64,000 bases of DNA from assembly GCA_009733745.1 (NCBI GenBank), contig WNWL01000006.1, positions 62,001 to 126,000 of the forward strand, in the 5' to 3' direction. Origin of the DNA: Oceanobacillus sp. HTM 045. GTDB taxonomy: Bacteria; Pseudomonadota; Alphaproteobacteria; Rhodobacterales; Rhodobacteraceae. A model generated the notes under the pieces. The model searched no databases, had not been told where the DNA came from, and saw only the letters and a program-made list of their open reading frames with translations. Of this stretch, positions 25,141-32,809 are shown piece after piece. Each line of letters begins with the position of its first letter. The first letter of the stretch is position 1. Made by a program: the position numbers and the translations under genes.

Positions 25141-25705
25141 GCGGAGGTGACATTCGGGTGACCTTGTCACCTGTCACCCTGCCAGATCACCGTGGCACGA
25201 AAGGAGCCGCGGTTCACCGCCAGCGGTGAAACGGGCCTTTGGTGCGCCGATCCGACGCGTGCCGGAAGGCGGCCCGAAGCCCGGTCCGGCGACCGGATCG
25301 GGGCCAAATTGTCCGCCCCTGCCAAACGTGATTTTCGCCCTCGCGGAGGTGACATCCCGGTGACCTTGTCACCTGTCACCCCGCCAGATCACCCCGGCAC
25401 GAAAGGAGCCGCGGTTCACCGCCAGCGGTGAAACGGGCCTTTGGAGCGCCGATCCGGCAAAGGCCGGAGAGCGATCCGATTCCCCATCCAGCGGCCGGAT
25501 CGGGGCCGGATTGTCCGCCTTTCCCGACGCGGATTTGCGAACTCGCGGACGTCACCTTCGGGCGACCTTGTCACCTGTCACCCGGCTAGCCCGCCGCGGC
25601 ACGAAGGGCGCCGCGTGTCACCGCGCAGAGGTGAAACCGGCCCCCGGCTCGTGTGCTCCGGGGGCCGATCAATCCGGCACCGGGGCCGGGGTCCGGGAGC
25701 GGGTT
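25141..25705. repeat. 202-bp tandem repeat array, about 2.8 copies, noncoding
   Basis: Units begin at 25141, 25343 and 25545, a strict 202-bp period. Copies 1 and 2 are nearly identical over their first 115 bp and diverge after that; copy 3 is more diverged and is cut by the methyltransferase stop. Each unit carries the cluster GTGACCTTGTCACCTGTCACC, which folds as nested hairpins in copies 1 and 2, and a second hairpin TTCACCG-CCAG-CGGTGAA. The period is not a multiple of three, so it does not encode a repeated protein. It fills the 616-bp convergent gap between the SDR and methyltransferase genes. Confidence 0.85.
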
Positions 25706-26791
25706 TCAGCCCTGCTTCCGGGAAACGAACCAGACGTTCATCGGGTCGTGTTCCAGGACGTGCCGCTCGACGCTGGAGAAGCCCGCGTCGCGCAGGAATC
25801 GCTCCGCCGTCTCCCAGCCCCACATGGTGCCGAGGCCCTCGCCGCCCTGCCCGATCGAGACCGGGGTGCAGTGCACCAGCGAGGCGGCGTAGAGCATCGT
25901 CGCCATCGGGAAGTCGCGGTTGTTCTCCAGGTGCGCGGAGCCGCCGATGTCCTGCATCAGGTAGACGCCGCCGGGGCGGAGCGAGGCGCAGATGCCATCG
26001 ACCAGGCCGCGCGGGTCCTTCTGGTCGTGAACCGCGTCGAAGCTGGTGACGAAGTCCCAGCGGTCGGGTTCGCAATAGCCGGTCAGGTCGCGGGTCTCGA
26101 AGGTCACGTTCGTGAGCCCCTCGGCCTGCGCGGCCCTGGCGGCGAAGCTGATGGCGTCGGCGCAGAGGTCGTAGCCGGTGAACCGGCTGGCCGGGTAGCG
26201 CCGGGCCATCGCGATCAGGGCCGAGCCGCGGGCGCAACCGGCGTCGAGCACGTCGATCCCTTCGCGCAGGCGCGCGTCGAGCCCGGGCACGAGCGGCAGG
26301 ATGTGATCGAACAGCCCGGCGGTGACGGTCTGGCCGCTGTCCTCCGCCATGATCTGGTGGAAGCAGGGGTAATCGCCGTAGGCGGTGCCCTCGCCCGTCT
26401 CCATGCAGCGGATCGTGCGGTCCTCCATCTTGCCGAAAAGCGCGATGTGCTGGGCGTAGACAGCGAGGTTGCCGAGCGGCGCGTCGCGGGTCAGGCAGGC
26501 GGCATGGGCCGCGGGCAGGTGGTAGAGCTTGCCCTCGGGCTCGTACTCCACCACGCCGGCCGTCACCATCGCGGCGAGCCATTCGCGGACGTAGCGTTCC
26601 GCGAGGCCCGCGGCCCCGGCGATCTCGGGGCTGGTCGCGGGGGCGCGGCCCTTGAGCGTGTCGAACAGGCCGAGCCTGTGGCCGAGCGAGATCATCGCCG
26701 CCGCAGCGCCCGCGTCGAGCATGCCGCCGACCTTTTCCGCGAAGCCCTCGGCCACGGCCTGGTCGAAGGATTTCGTCTCCATCACCGTCAT
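25706..26791 (-). CDS. SAM-dependent methyltransferase with N-terminal winged helix
   Basis: The protein has 361 residues. The N-terminal 100 residues form a winged-helix dimerisation domain (LGLFDTLKGRAPATSPEIAG), followed by a class I Rossmann methyltransferase with motif I VLDAGCARGS (about 188-197) and an acidic end of strand 2 (YDLCADAI). It resembles Rv2258c-type small-molecule methyltransferases. The start at 26791 has AGGAGG upstream. It is divergent from the GlxA-type regulator gene, which probably controls it. The substrate is unknown. Confidence 0.88.
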   Translation of the reverse strand: MTVMETKSFDQAVAEGFAEKVGGMLDAGAAAAMISLGHRLGLFDTLKGRAPATSPEIAGAAGLAERYVREWLAAMVTAGVVEYEPEGKLYHLPAAHAACLTRDAPLGNLAVYAQHIALFGKMEDRTIRCMETGEGTAYGDYPCFHQIMAEDSGQTVTAGLFDHILPLVPGLDARLREGIDVLDAGCARGSALIAMARRYPASRFTGYDLCADAISFAARAAQAEGLTNVTFETRDLTGYCEPDRWDFVTSFDAVHDQKDPRGLVDGICASLRPGGVYLMQDIGGSAHLENNRDFPMATMLYAASLVHCTPVSIGQGGEGLGTMWGWETAERFLRDAGFSSVERHVLEHDPMNVWFVSRKQG

Positions 26792-26855
26792 CTTTCCACT
26801 CCTCCTGTGTTCGGGAGGCCGGGATAGGGCGTGGGGCGGGCTTGCGTGAGGGATG

Positions 26856-26926
26856 GTTTTGCCGGAAACGGGGCATTTCGGCCGCCCGCTTGCAGATAGT
26901 TTTGCGTCAACCGGGGCGTTTCGGCC
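26856..26926. promoter_or_regulatory. two 28-bp direct repeats, candidate AraC/GlxA operator
   Basis: The pattern GTTTTGC-N6-CGGGGC-N-TTTCGGCC occurs at 26856-26883 and again at 26899-26926, 43 bp apart (about four helical turns). Both lie between the divergent methyltransferase and GlxA-type regulator genes, the second ending 11 bases before the regulator's ATG. Same-face direct repeats are the usual site form for AraC-family proteins, so autoregulation and control of the methyltransferase are likely. Confidence 0.55.
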
Positions 26927-26937
26927 ATACTGGCGGC

Positions 26938-27960
26938 ATGTCGGACAACCAGCCGCCCGTCTCCGTGAGCCTGCTGGCGCTGCCGGAATCCTTCCCGGCG
27001 GCGCTCTACAGCCTGCACGAACTGTTCTGGTCGGTCGGGCGGATCTGGCACGGCATCACCGGCGAGCCGGAGGCGGCGGCACGGCAGTTCGCGCCGGTGC
27101 TGGTCTCGCGCGACGGGCGGGCCGTGCCTTCGCCGGCCGGGCCGGCCATCGCGGTGGACGGCGCACTGAATTGGGCGGCGCTGCCGGACGTGGTGGTGGT
27201 GACGGACCTCGCGCTGGCGCCGGACGCGCCGCTGGAGGGGCGCTGGCCGGTGGAGGCGGACTGGGTGCGGCGGGTGCACGATGCGGGCGGGGTGATCTGC
27301 TCGATCTGCTCCGGCTCGCTGTTCCTCGCCGAGACCGGGTTGCTCGACGGGCTGGAGGCGACCTCTCACTGGTCGGTCGCGCCGATCTTCCGCGACCGCT
27401 ACCCCGCGGTGCGGCTGCGGCCCGAGCGGATCCTCTGCCCGGCGGGACCGGAGCACCGGATCGTCACCGCGGGGGGCGCGTCGTCCTGGTGCGAGCTGGG
27501 GCTCTACCTCGTGGCGCGCTTCGCCGGGAACGAAGAGGCGCGGCGGATGTCGAAACTGTTCGTGATCGGCGACAGGACCGACGGGCAGCTGCCCTTCGCG
27601 GCGATGGCCCGCCCGCGCCAGCACGACGACGCGGCGATCGCGGCGGCGCAGCTCTGGATCGCCGGAAACTACACCGCCGCGAACCCGGTGGCGCGGATGG
27701 CAGAGGTGGCAGACCTGCCCGAGCGGACCTTCTCGCGGCGCTTCCGCAAGGCGACCGGCTACGGCCCGGTGGAATACGTGCAGGCGCTCCGGATCGAGGA
27801 GGCCAAGCAGATGCTGGAGACCACGCCCGAGCCGACCGACATGGTGGCGCTGGCGGTCGGCTACACCGACCCGGCCTTCTTCCGCCGCATCTTCAAGCGC
27901 GCGGTCGGCGTGACGCCCGCCCGTTACCGCCAGCGCCTCGCCGCCCTGCCCCGGGTGTGA
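26938..27960 (+). CDS. GlxA-family transcriptional regulator (DJ-1/PfpI + AraC HTH)
   Basis: The protein has 340 residues. The N-terminal DJ-1/PfpI-like domain (about 8-190) has the nucleophile-elbow-like GGVICSICSGS with C124; the C-terminal AraC double HTH spans about 230-335 (MAEVADLPERTFSRRFRKAT and the second helix set GYTDPAFFRRIFKRAVGVTP). ATG 26938 is used because upstream codons cover the direct-repeat operator. Related regulators sense amines or arginine-derived compounds, but the effector here is unknown. Confidence 0.92.
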   Translation: MSDNQPPVSVSLLALPESFPAALYSLHELFWSVGRIWHGITGEPEAAARQFAPVLVSRDGRAVPSPAGPAIAVDGALNWAALPDVVVVTDLALAPDAPLEGRWPVEADWVRRVHDAGGVICSICSGSLFLAETGLLDGLEATSHWSVAPIFRDRYPAVRLRPERILCPAGPEHRIVTAGGASSWCELGLYLVARFAGNEEARRMSKLFVIGDRTDGQLPFAAMARPRQHDDAAIAAAQLWIAGNYTAANPVARMAEVADLPERTFSRRFRKATGYGPVEYVQALRIEEAKQMLETTPEPTDMVALAVGYTDPAFFRRIFKRAVGVTPARYRQRLAALPRV

Positions 27961-27981
27961 GGGTTCTTCTTTGGGGGGGGC

Positions 27982-28300
27982 CGCCCGTGGTGTTGCGGGG
28001 CATGACCGGCACTGGGCGGGCGTGGTGCTGCTTGAGGGGAGCTTGTTTCATGGCGGCGAGTTCTCCCGCGGCTTGAGCCCCTTGCGGCATTGCAGACGCT
28101 CGTGGTCAGCGCGGAGGGACACGACCGGCCCTGGACGGGCGTGGTGCTTCGCCGGGTCTGCTTGGTTTATCCCCGCAATCCCTCCCGAGTTTGGAGCCAC
28201 TTGCAGCGTTGCAGAACGCCCGGCCCCGGGGAGGGCCGGGCGTGGCCCGGGCTGGTCGCCCGGGCTGTGGCGGGTCGGGGCTTCCTGAGCCTGGCCAAGT
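27982..28300 (+). repeat. dispersed GC-rich repeat, locus 1 (one full and one truncated unit)
   Basis: This 376-bp gap between the GlxA-type regulator and catalase genes holds a truncated unit (about 27982-28096) and one full unit (about 28097-28300). The full unit contains TTGGTTTATCC and a perfect 10-bp hairpin CGCCCGGCCC / GGGCCGGGCG with a 6-base loop (28217-28242), followed by CGTGGCCCGGGCTGG. The same unit occurs three times in tandem at 35764-36420. No start codon or ribosome-binding site is shared between copies, so I read it as noncoding. Confidence 0.85.
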
Positions 28301-28336
28301 AAGGCGTGACGGAAGCCGCCCCGCAGCCTGCCAGCC

Positions 28337-29851
28337 TCACCCGGTGGCTGTGAGGGGCGTGTCGTCGGTGACGGGGAGCGAGGGGTCGCCGTGCTTGCCG
28401 GTCTCCAGCGCGCGGCGCACGCCGGCCTCGTAGTCGGGATGCACCTTCTTCAGCACCGCGAGCCAGCGTTCCTTCACCGCGTCCGAGACCGGGGCCATGC
28501 CGCCGGCCATGTTGCGGTGCAGCCGGTCGCGCTCCTCGTCGTTCAGCACCTCGGCGTAGAGCGCGCGGGGCTGGACGTAGTCGATGTCCTCCTCCACCTG
28601 CGCGTGCCGGGCGATCACGGCCTCCGGGTCCACCTTCAGCGGCGGCTCGGCGGCGGCCGGGTCGGCGACCGGGCCGTCATGCTGGTTCGGCTCGTAATAG
28701 GCGTCCGGGTTGCTGAAATCGTTGGTGAAGAACCGCATCGCGCCGTCCTTGTGGTAGTGGTTCACCCGGCCATTCTTCGGCGCGTTGGCCGGCAGCGCCT
28801 CGTAATGGGTGCCGAGCCGGTAGCGGTGCGCGTCGGCATAGGAGAAGATCCGCGCCTGCAGCATCTTGTCCGGCGAGAAGCCGATGCCGGGCACCACGTT
28901 GTTCACGTTGTAGGCGGCGTTCTCGACCATCTGGAAATAGTTCTCGGGGATGGTGTCCATCACCAGCTCGCCCACCTCGATCAGCGGGAAGTCGCCATGC
29001 GGCCAGACCTTGGTCAGGTCGAACGGGTTGTAGGGCGTCTCCAGCGCCTGTTCCTCGGTCATGACCTGGATGTGCATGGTCCATTTCGGGAAATTGCCGT
29101 CCTGCACCATGTGCCAGAGCTCCTCCTGGTAGCTCTCGCGGGTCTGGCCGATGATCTCGGCGGCCTTGTCGTCCGACAGCCACTCGTGGCCCTGCTGCGT
29201 CCTGAAGTGGAATTTGACCCAGTGGCGCTCGCCCTCGGCGTTCCACATGCTGAAGGTGTGGCTGCCATAGCCGTTCATGTGCGCGGGGCTCTTCGGGATG
29301 CCGCGGTCCGACATCAGGATGGTGACCTGGTGGACGCTCTCCGGCTGGCCGGCCCAGAAGTCGAACATCGCCTCCGGCGAGCGCAGGTTGGTCCTGGGGT
29401 GGCGCTTCTGGGTGCGGATGAAGTCGGGGAACTTGTAGGCGTCGCGCACGAAGAAGACCGGCGTGTTGTTGCCGACCATGTCCCAGTTGCCGTCCTCGGT
29501 GTAGAACTTGAGCGCGAAGCCGCGCACGTCGCGCTCGGCATCGGCCGCGCCGCGCTCGCCGGCGACAGTGGACCAGCGCGAGAGCACCTCGGTCCGCTTG
29601 CCGACCTCGGAGAACATCTTCGCGCAGGTGTAGCGGGTGATGTCGTGGGTCACGGTGAAGGTGCCCTGCAGGCCCCAGCCCTTGGCGTGGACGACGCGCT
29701 CGGGGATGCGCTCGCGGTTCTGGTGGGCGAGCTTCTCGAACAGCTGGTGATCCTCCACCAGCAGCGGGCCGCGGCGGCCGGCGGTCTTCGAGGTTTCGTT
29801 GGTCGGATAGGGCGCACCGGACGTGGACGTGAGCGTCGGCTTGTCAGCCAT
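28337..29851 (-). CDS. monofunctional haem catalase
   Basis: The protein has 504 residues, a small-subunit clade catalase that converts H2O2 to water and oxygen. The distal active-site His is H55 in RVVHAKGWG, the catalytic Asn lies at 128-129 in [10 protein letters not shown], and the proximal haem ligand is Y338 in [14 protein letters not shown]. No signal peptide is present, so it is cytosolic. ATG 29851 has GAGG 9 bases upstream. It lies downstream of the MFS transporter gene on the same strand but is separated by a hairpin, so it is probably expressed from its own promoter. Confidence 0.95.
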   Translation of the reverse strand: MADKPTLTSTSGAPYPTNETSKTAGRRGPLLVEDHQLFEKLAHQNRERIPERVVHAKGWGLQGTFTVTHDITRYTCAKMFSEVGKRTEVLSRWSTVAGERGAADAERDVRGFALKFYTEDGNWDMVGNNTPVFFVRDAYKFPDFIRTQKRHPRTNLRSPEAMFDFWAGQPESVHQVTILMSDRGIPKSPAHMNGYGSHTFSMWNAEGERHWVKFHFRTQQGHEWLSDDKAAEIIGQTRESYQEELWHMVQDGNFPKWTMHIQVMTEEQALETPYNPFDLTKVWPHGDFPLIEVGELVMDTIPENYFQMVENAAYNVNNVVPGIGFSPDKMLQARIFSYADAHRYRLGTHYEALPANAPKNGRVNHYHKDGAMRFFTNDFSNPDAYYEPNQHDGPVADPAAAEPPLKVDPEAVIARHAQVEEDIDYVQPRALYAEVLNDEERDRLHRNMAGGMAPVSDAVKERWLAVLKKVHPDYEAGVRRALETGKHGDPSLPVTDDTPLTATG

Positions 29852-29909
29852 CGGGCATACCTCTCTGCGCGTGCGTTGGACGGACGGTTCCCGTGGAGAA
29901 CACCGGGCG

Positions 29910-29944
29910 GCCGCTCCGGTTCCGCGCAACGGGGCCGGAGCGGC
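29910..29944 (-). terminator. hairpin between the MFS and catalase genes
   Basis: A 10-bp stem GCCGCTCCGG / CCGGAGCGGC (29910-29919 with 29935-29944) with a structured 15-base loop lies 6 bases past the MFS stop on the minus strand. No T tract follows. Likely terminator of the transporter transcript. Confidence 0.5.
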
Positions 29945-29950
29945 AACCTG

Positions 29951-31372
29951 TCACCGGGCTTGGGGCTCGGGTTGAGAGCCCGTGCGCAGGAGCAGGGCGG
30001 CGGCCAGCGAGGCGGCGGTCAGTCCGGCGGCGAGCAGGAACACGGTGGAAAAGGCCGTGCCGACCGCGCCGGGCTCCGCCGCCGCGATATCGCGCGTGCC
30101 GGCGGCGAGGGCGAAGATTGCACCCGCCACCGAGGCGCCGGTCATCAGGCCGAGATTGCGGGTCAGGCCGAGCAGGCCCGAGATCATCCCGCGCTGTCCC
30201 TCGCCCGCGCCGGTCATCACCGCGGCGTTGTTGGCGGCGAGGAACATCTGGAAGGCGGGCGTCAGCAGGACCAGCGCGGCGACATAGCCCGCGACGCCGG
30301 CGAGATGCGGCAGGAGCGCCAGCGCGACGAGGCCCGCGGTCATCTGCCCGAGGCCGAGGAGCATCACCCGCCCCGCGCCGAAGCGGTCCACGAGGAAGCC
30401 CGCGGGCACGCCCGAGAGCGCGGCGACGGCGGGGCCGACGGCCATGACGAGGCCGGTCTGCGCCTCGCCCAGCCCGAGGGCGAAGGCGAGGAAGAACGGG
30501 CCGACGATCAGGGTGGACATCATCACGCTGGCGACGGCGAGGTTCATCGCCAGCGCCGCGGCGACCGGGCGGTCGCGCAGGACCGCGAGGCGGACCAGCG
30601 GTGACGGGCTGCGGCGCTCGATCCGGACGAAGACCGCCGCGCCGATGGCCGCGGCGGCGAGGAGCGCGGCGTGGAGCGGCGCGAAGCCTTCCCGCCCGCC
30701 GGTCGCGGCGAGGGAGAAGCAGACCAGCGCCGCGGCGAGGACGGCCGCGCCGGGCAGGTCGAGGCACGCCCTGCCCTTCGGGCGCGCGATGGCTTCGGCG
30801 GGGAGGCTGCGCGCGGCGAAGGCGAGGCAGGCCAGCGCCATGAGGGCCAGCAGCAGGAAGGCCGCGCGCCAGTCCCACGCGGCGATCACCAGCCCGCCGA
30901 GCGAGGGGCCGAGCGCGGTGCCGATGGCCGACATGGTGCCGAGCAGGCCCATCGCCGCGCCGGTGCGCCCGCCCGAGACGCGCCCCGCCAGAGCGACCGG
31001 CAGCGCCATCAGCACCGCGCCGCCGAGGCCCTGCACCGCGCGGGCGGCGACCAGCGCGGCGAGGGTCGGTGCCGCGGCGGAAAGCGCCGACCCAGCGGCG
31101 AAGAGGCCGATCCCGGCGAGGAAGACGGGGCGCATCCCGAGAAGGTCGCCCAGCCGCCCGGCGACGACCACGGCGGCGGTGACGGCGAGCAGGTAGGCGA
31201 GCGCGACCCATTGCACATGCGGCATCGGCGCGTCGAAGGCGCGGGCCAGCGTCGGCAGGGCGACGGTGGCGATGCTGATGCCGAGCGAGGCGAGCAGCAT
31301 GGCGAAGGCGAGCGCCGCAAGCGCGGGGCGGGAGGCGGTAGTTGAGGCCGGGTTGGGGGATGCGGTTTGCAT
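29951..31372 (-). CDS. MFS drug/metabolite exporter (DHA2-like)
   Basis: The protein has 473 residues and about 14 hydrophobic segments. It has the early MFS loop GRLGDLLGMRPVFLAGIG and the antiporter motif C-like segment GTALGPSLGG, placing it with proton-driven efflux proteins. ATG 31372 is chosen for AGGAG 8 bases upstream. It is divergent from a MerR-type regulator with a MerR-style promoter between them, so expression is presumably induced by the exported compound or by redox stress. Confidence 0.92.
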   Translation of the reverse strand: MQTASPNPASTTASRPALAALAFAMLLASLGISIATVALPTLARAFDAPMPHVQWVALAYLLAVTAAVVVAGRLGDLLGMRPVFLAGIGLFAAGSALSAAAPTLAALVAARAVQGLGGAVLMALPVALAGRVSGGRTGAAMGLLGTMSAIGTALGPSLGGLVIAAWDWRAAFLLLALMALACLAFAARSLPAEAIARPKGRACLDLPGAAVLAAALVCFSLAATGGREGFAPLHAALLAAAAIGAAVFVRIERRSPSPLVRLAVLRDRPVAAALAMNLAVASVMMSTLIVGPFFLAFALGLGEAQTGLVMAVGPAVAALSGVPAGFLVDRFGAGRVMLLGLGQMTAGLVALALLPHLAGVAGYVAALVLLTPAFQMFLAANNAAVMTGAGEGQRGMISGLLGLTRNLGLMTGASVAGAIFALAAGTRDIAAAEPGAVGTAFSTVFLLAAGLTAASLAAALLLRTGSQPEPQAR

Positions 31373-31407
31373 CGGGGGACTCCTTGTCAGAATCGCTGAT
31401 GCCATGC

Positions 31408-31438
31408 AGCCTGCGACTTCAAGCCGACTTGAGGTCAA
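31408..31438 (-). promoter_or_regulatory. MerR-type promoter with SoxR-like dyad
   Basis: On the minus strand, TTGACC (31433-31438) and CAGGCT (31408-31413) are separated by 19 bases, the long spacer typical of MerR-controlled promoters. Within the spacer lies CTTCAAG-N4-CTTGAGG (31417-31434), one mismatch from the SoxR-type dyad CCTCAAG-N4-CTTGAGG. It drives the MFS gene away from the merR gene, whose start is 6 bases beyond the dyad. Confidence 0.65.
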
Positions 31439-31440
31439 GC

Positions 31441-31848
31441 ATGAACGGGCTGGATATCGGCGAGCTGTCGGAGCGGACCGGCGTGCCGGTCTCGACGCTG
31501 CGCTATTACGACGAGATCGGGCTGGTGCGCTCGATCGGGCGGCACGGACTGCGCCGCCGCTTCGCGCCGAACGCGGAGCTGCAGATCGCGGTGATCACGC
31601 TGGGCAAGCTGGCCGGGTTCTCGCTGGAGGAAATCTCCGGCCTGCTTGAAGGCTCTGGCGCGCGGGGGCTGCCGCGGCCCGCGCTGCACGCGCGGGCGGA
31701 CGAGATCGACGCGCAGATCCGCGGGCTGGAGGCGATGCGCGACATGCTGCGCCATATCGCCGACTGCCGCGCGCCGTCGCACCTGGAATGCCCGAAATTC
31801 CGCAAGCTCCTGCGCGACGCGATGGGGGGCACGCTGGGGGCGGAGTGA
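31441..31848 (+). CDS. MerR-family transcriptional regulator
   Basis: The protein has 135 residues: an N-terminal MerR HTH (LDIGELSERTGVPVSTLRYY), a coiled-coil helix and a short C terminus with two cysteines in DCRAPSHLECPKF. SoxR's four-Cys [2Fe-2S] motif is absent, so despite the SoxR-like dyad it is not a typical SoxR. It may sense a metal, thiol agent or hydrophobic compound. It sits divergently beside the MFS exporter, which it should activate. Confidence 0.92.
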   Translation: MNGLDIGELSERTGVPVSTLRYYDEIGLVRSIGRHGLRRRFAPNAELQIAVITLGKLAGFSLEEISGLLEGSGARGLPRPALHARADEIDAQIRGLEAMRDMLRHIADCRAPSHLECPKFRKLLRDAMGGTLGAE

Positions 31849-31872
31849 GCTGCCTGTTCAGTGCCCGCCCCT

Positions 31873-32637
31873 TCAGTGTCCCCCCGGGCAGCCCGGCTTG
31901 CGCCTGCCGTCGAGATATTCGCGGGTGATCTGGCGCATCCGCTCCCGCCCGAAGCTGGGGCCGTGGCCGCCGTGGACCGTGCCTGCTGCGAGATCGGCGA
32001 TGCGGTGCATGGAGGAGGCATAGACCTCCGGGTCGGAGCGCGGCAGCTCGTCCAGCAGCTCGCCGTCATAGATCGCGTCGCCGGAGAAGAGCGTGCCCCC
32101 GGCCTCGTCGAACAGCGCGATGGAGCCGGGCGAATGGCCGGGGAGGTGCAGCACGGTGAAGCTGCGCCCGCCGGTCTCGACGCGGTCGCCCTCGCGCAGC
32201 AGGCGGGTCGCGGGGGCGGCCTTGCAGGTGAAGGCGTCGAGCGACCAGCCGGGCTCGGGCAGCGCCGTGACGGGGACGTCCATCTCCGGGAACATCGCCG
32301 CGAGGTGGTGGTCGGCCGCGCCGTCCAGCGCCGCGGCGTCGTCGGGGTGGATGGCGCGGCGGGCGAACTCGTGCATCCCGCCCGCGTGGTCGATATGGCC
32401 GTGGGTGGCGATGGCCAGGACGGGGCGGTCGTCGAGGTCCACGCCCTCGCGGGCCATCGCGGCGCGCAGGCTGGCGAGGCCCATGCCGGGGTCGATCACC
32501 AGGTCCAGCTCGCGCCCGCGGCAATACCAGATATTGGCGCGGAACCACTGGTGCACATGCGGCTCGACATAGAGGTCGAGGTCCGGGCCGACGGTGCGGC
32601 GCTCGAACCATTTCTCCGCGACGGGAAGTGCGCTCAT
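31873..32637 (-). CDS. MBL-fold metallo-hydrolase
   Basis: The protein has 254 residues. The metal-binding motif is THGHIDHAGG (H79, H81, D83, H84), followed by further ligands in LPGHSPGS and VHGGHGPS, so two metal ions are expected. It is a soluble hydrolase of the glyoxalase II-like or lactonase-like group. ATG 32637 starts the conserved region; longer reading upstream has no support. It is divergent from the amine oxidase gene and convergent with the merR gene. Confidence 0.9.
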   Translation of the reverse strand: MSALPVAEKWFERRTVGPDLDLYVEPHVHQWFRANIWYCRGRELDLVIDPGMGLASLRAAMAREGVDLDDRPVLAIATHGHIDHAGGMHEFARRAIHPDDAAALDGAADHHLAAMFPEMDVPVTALPEPGWSLDAFTCKAAPATRLLREGDRVETGGRSFTVLHLPGHSPGSIALFDEAGGTLFSGDAIYDGELLDELPRSDPEVYASSMHRIADLAAGTVHGGHGPSFGRERMRQITREYLDGRRKPGCPGGH

Positions 32638-32809
32638 GGCCGCGACGGCCCGGCCGGGAGGGGCAGGAAAACCCGCGGGTTGTTTATCATTCGTGCTACT
32701 CTCGCCTTTCGCGACGGCAGGTGACGCCGCCCGCCATTCCATGCTCGGCCAATCTCCCGCCCAGTTTCGGCGGGCGGGGGCCGGATGCCAACATGATTTG
32801 AGGAAAGCC

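Noticed and set aside
25141-25705. CRISPR array
   Set aside because: Repeat units are 202 bp without short repeats separated by unique spacers, and no cas gene is nearby.
28097-28300. Reading frame conserved between copies of the 226-bp repeat
   Set aside because: Copies share a similar translation (VSAEGHDRPW...), but one copy is frameshifted in the hairpin loop, there is no shared start or ribosome-binding site, and changes are not concentrated at third codon positions.
28391-30604. 737-codon plus-strand frame across catalase and the MFS gene
   Set aside because: It lies opposite the catalase, whose haem-binding motifs are intact, and has no domain of its own.
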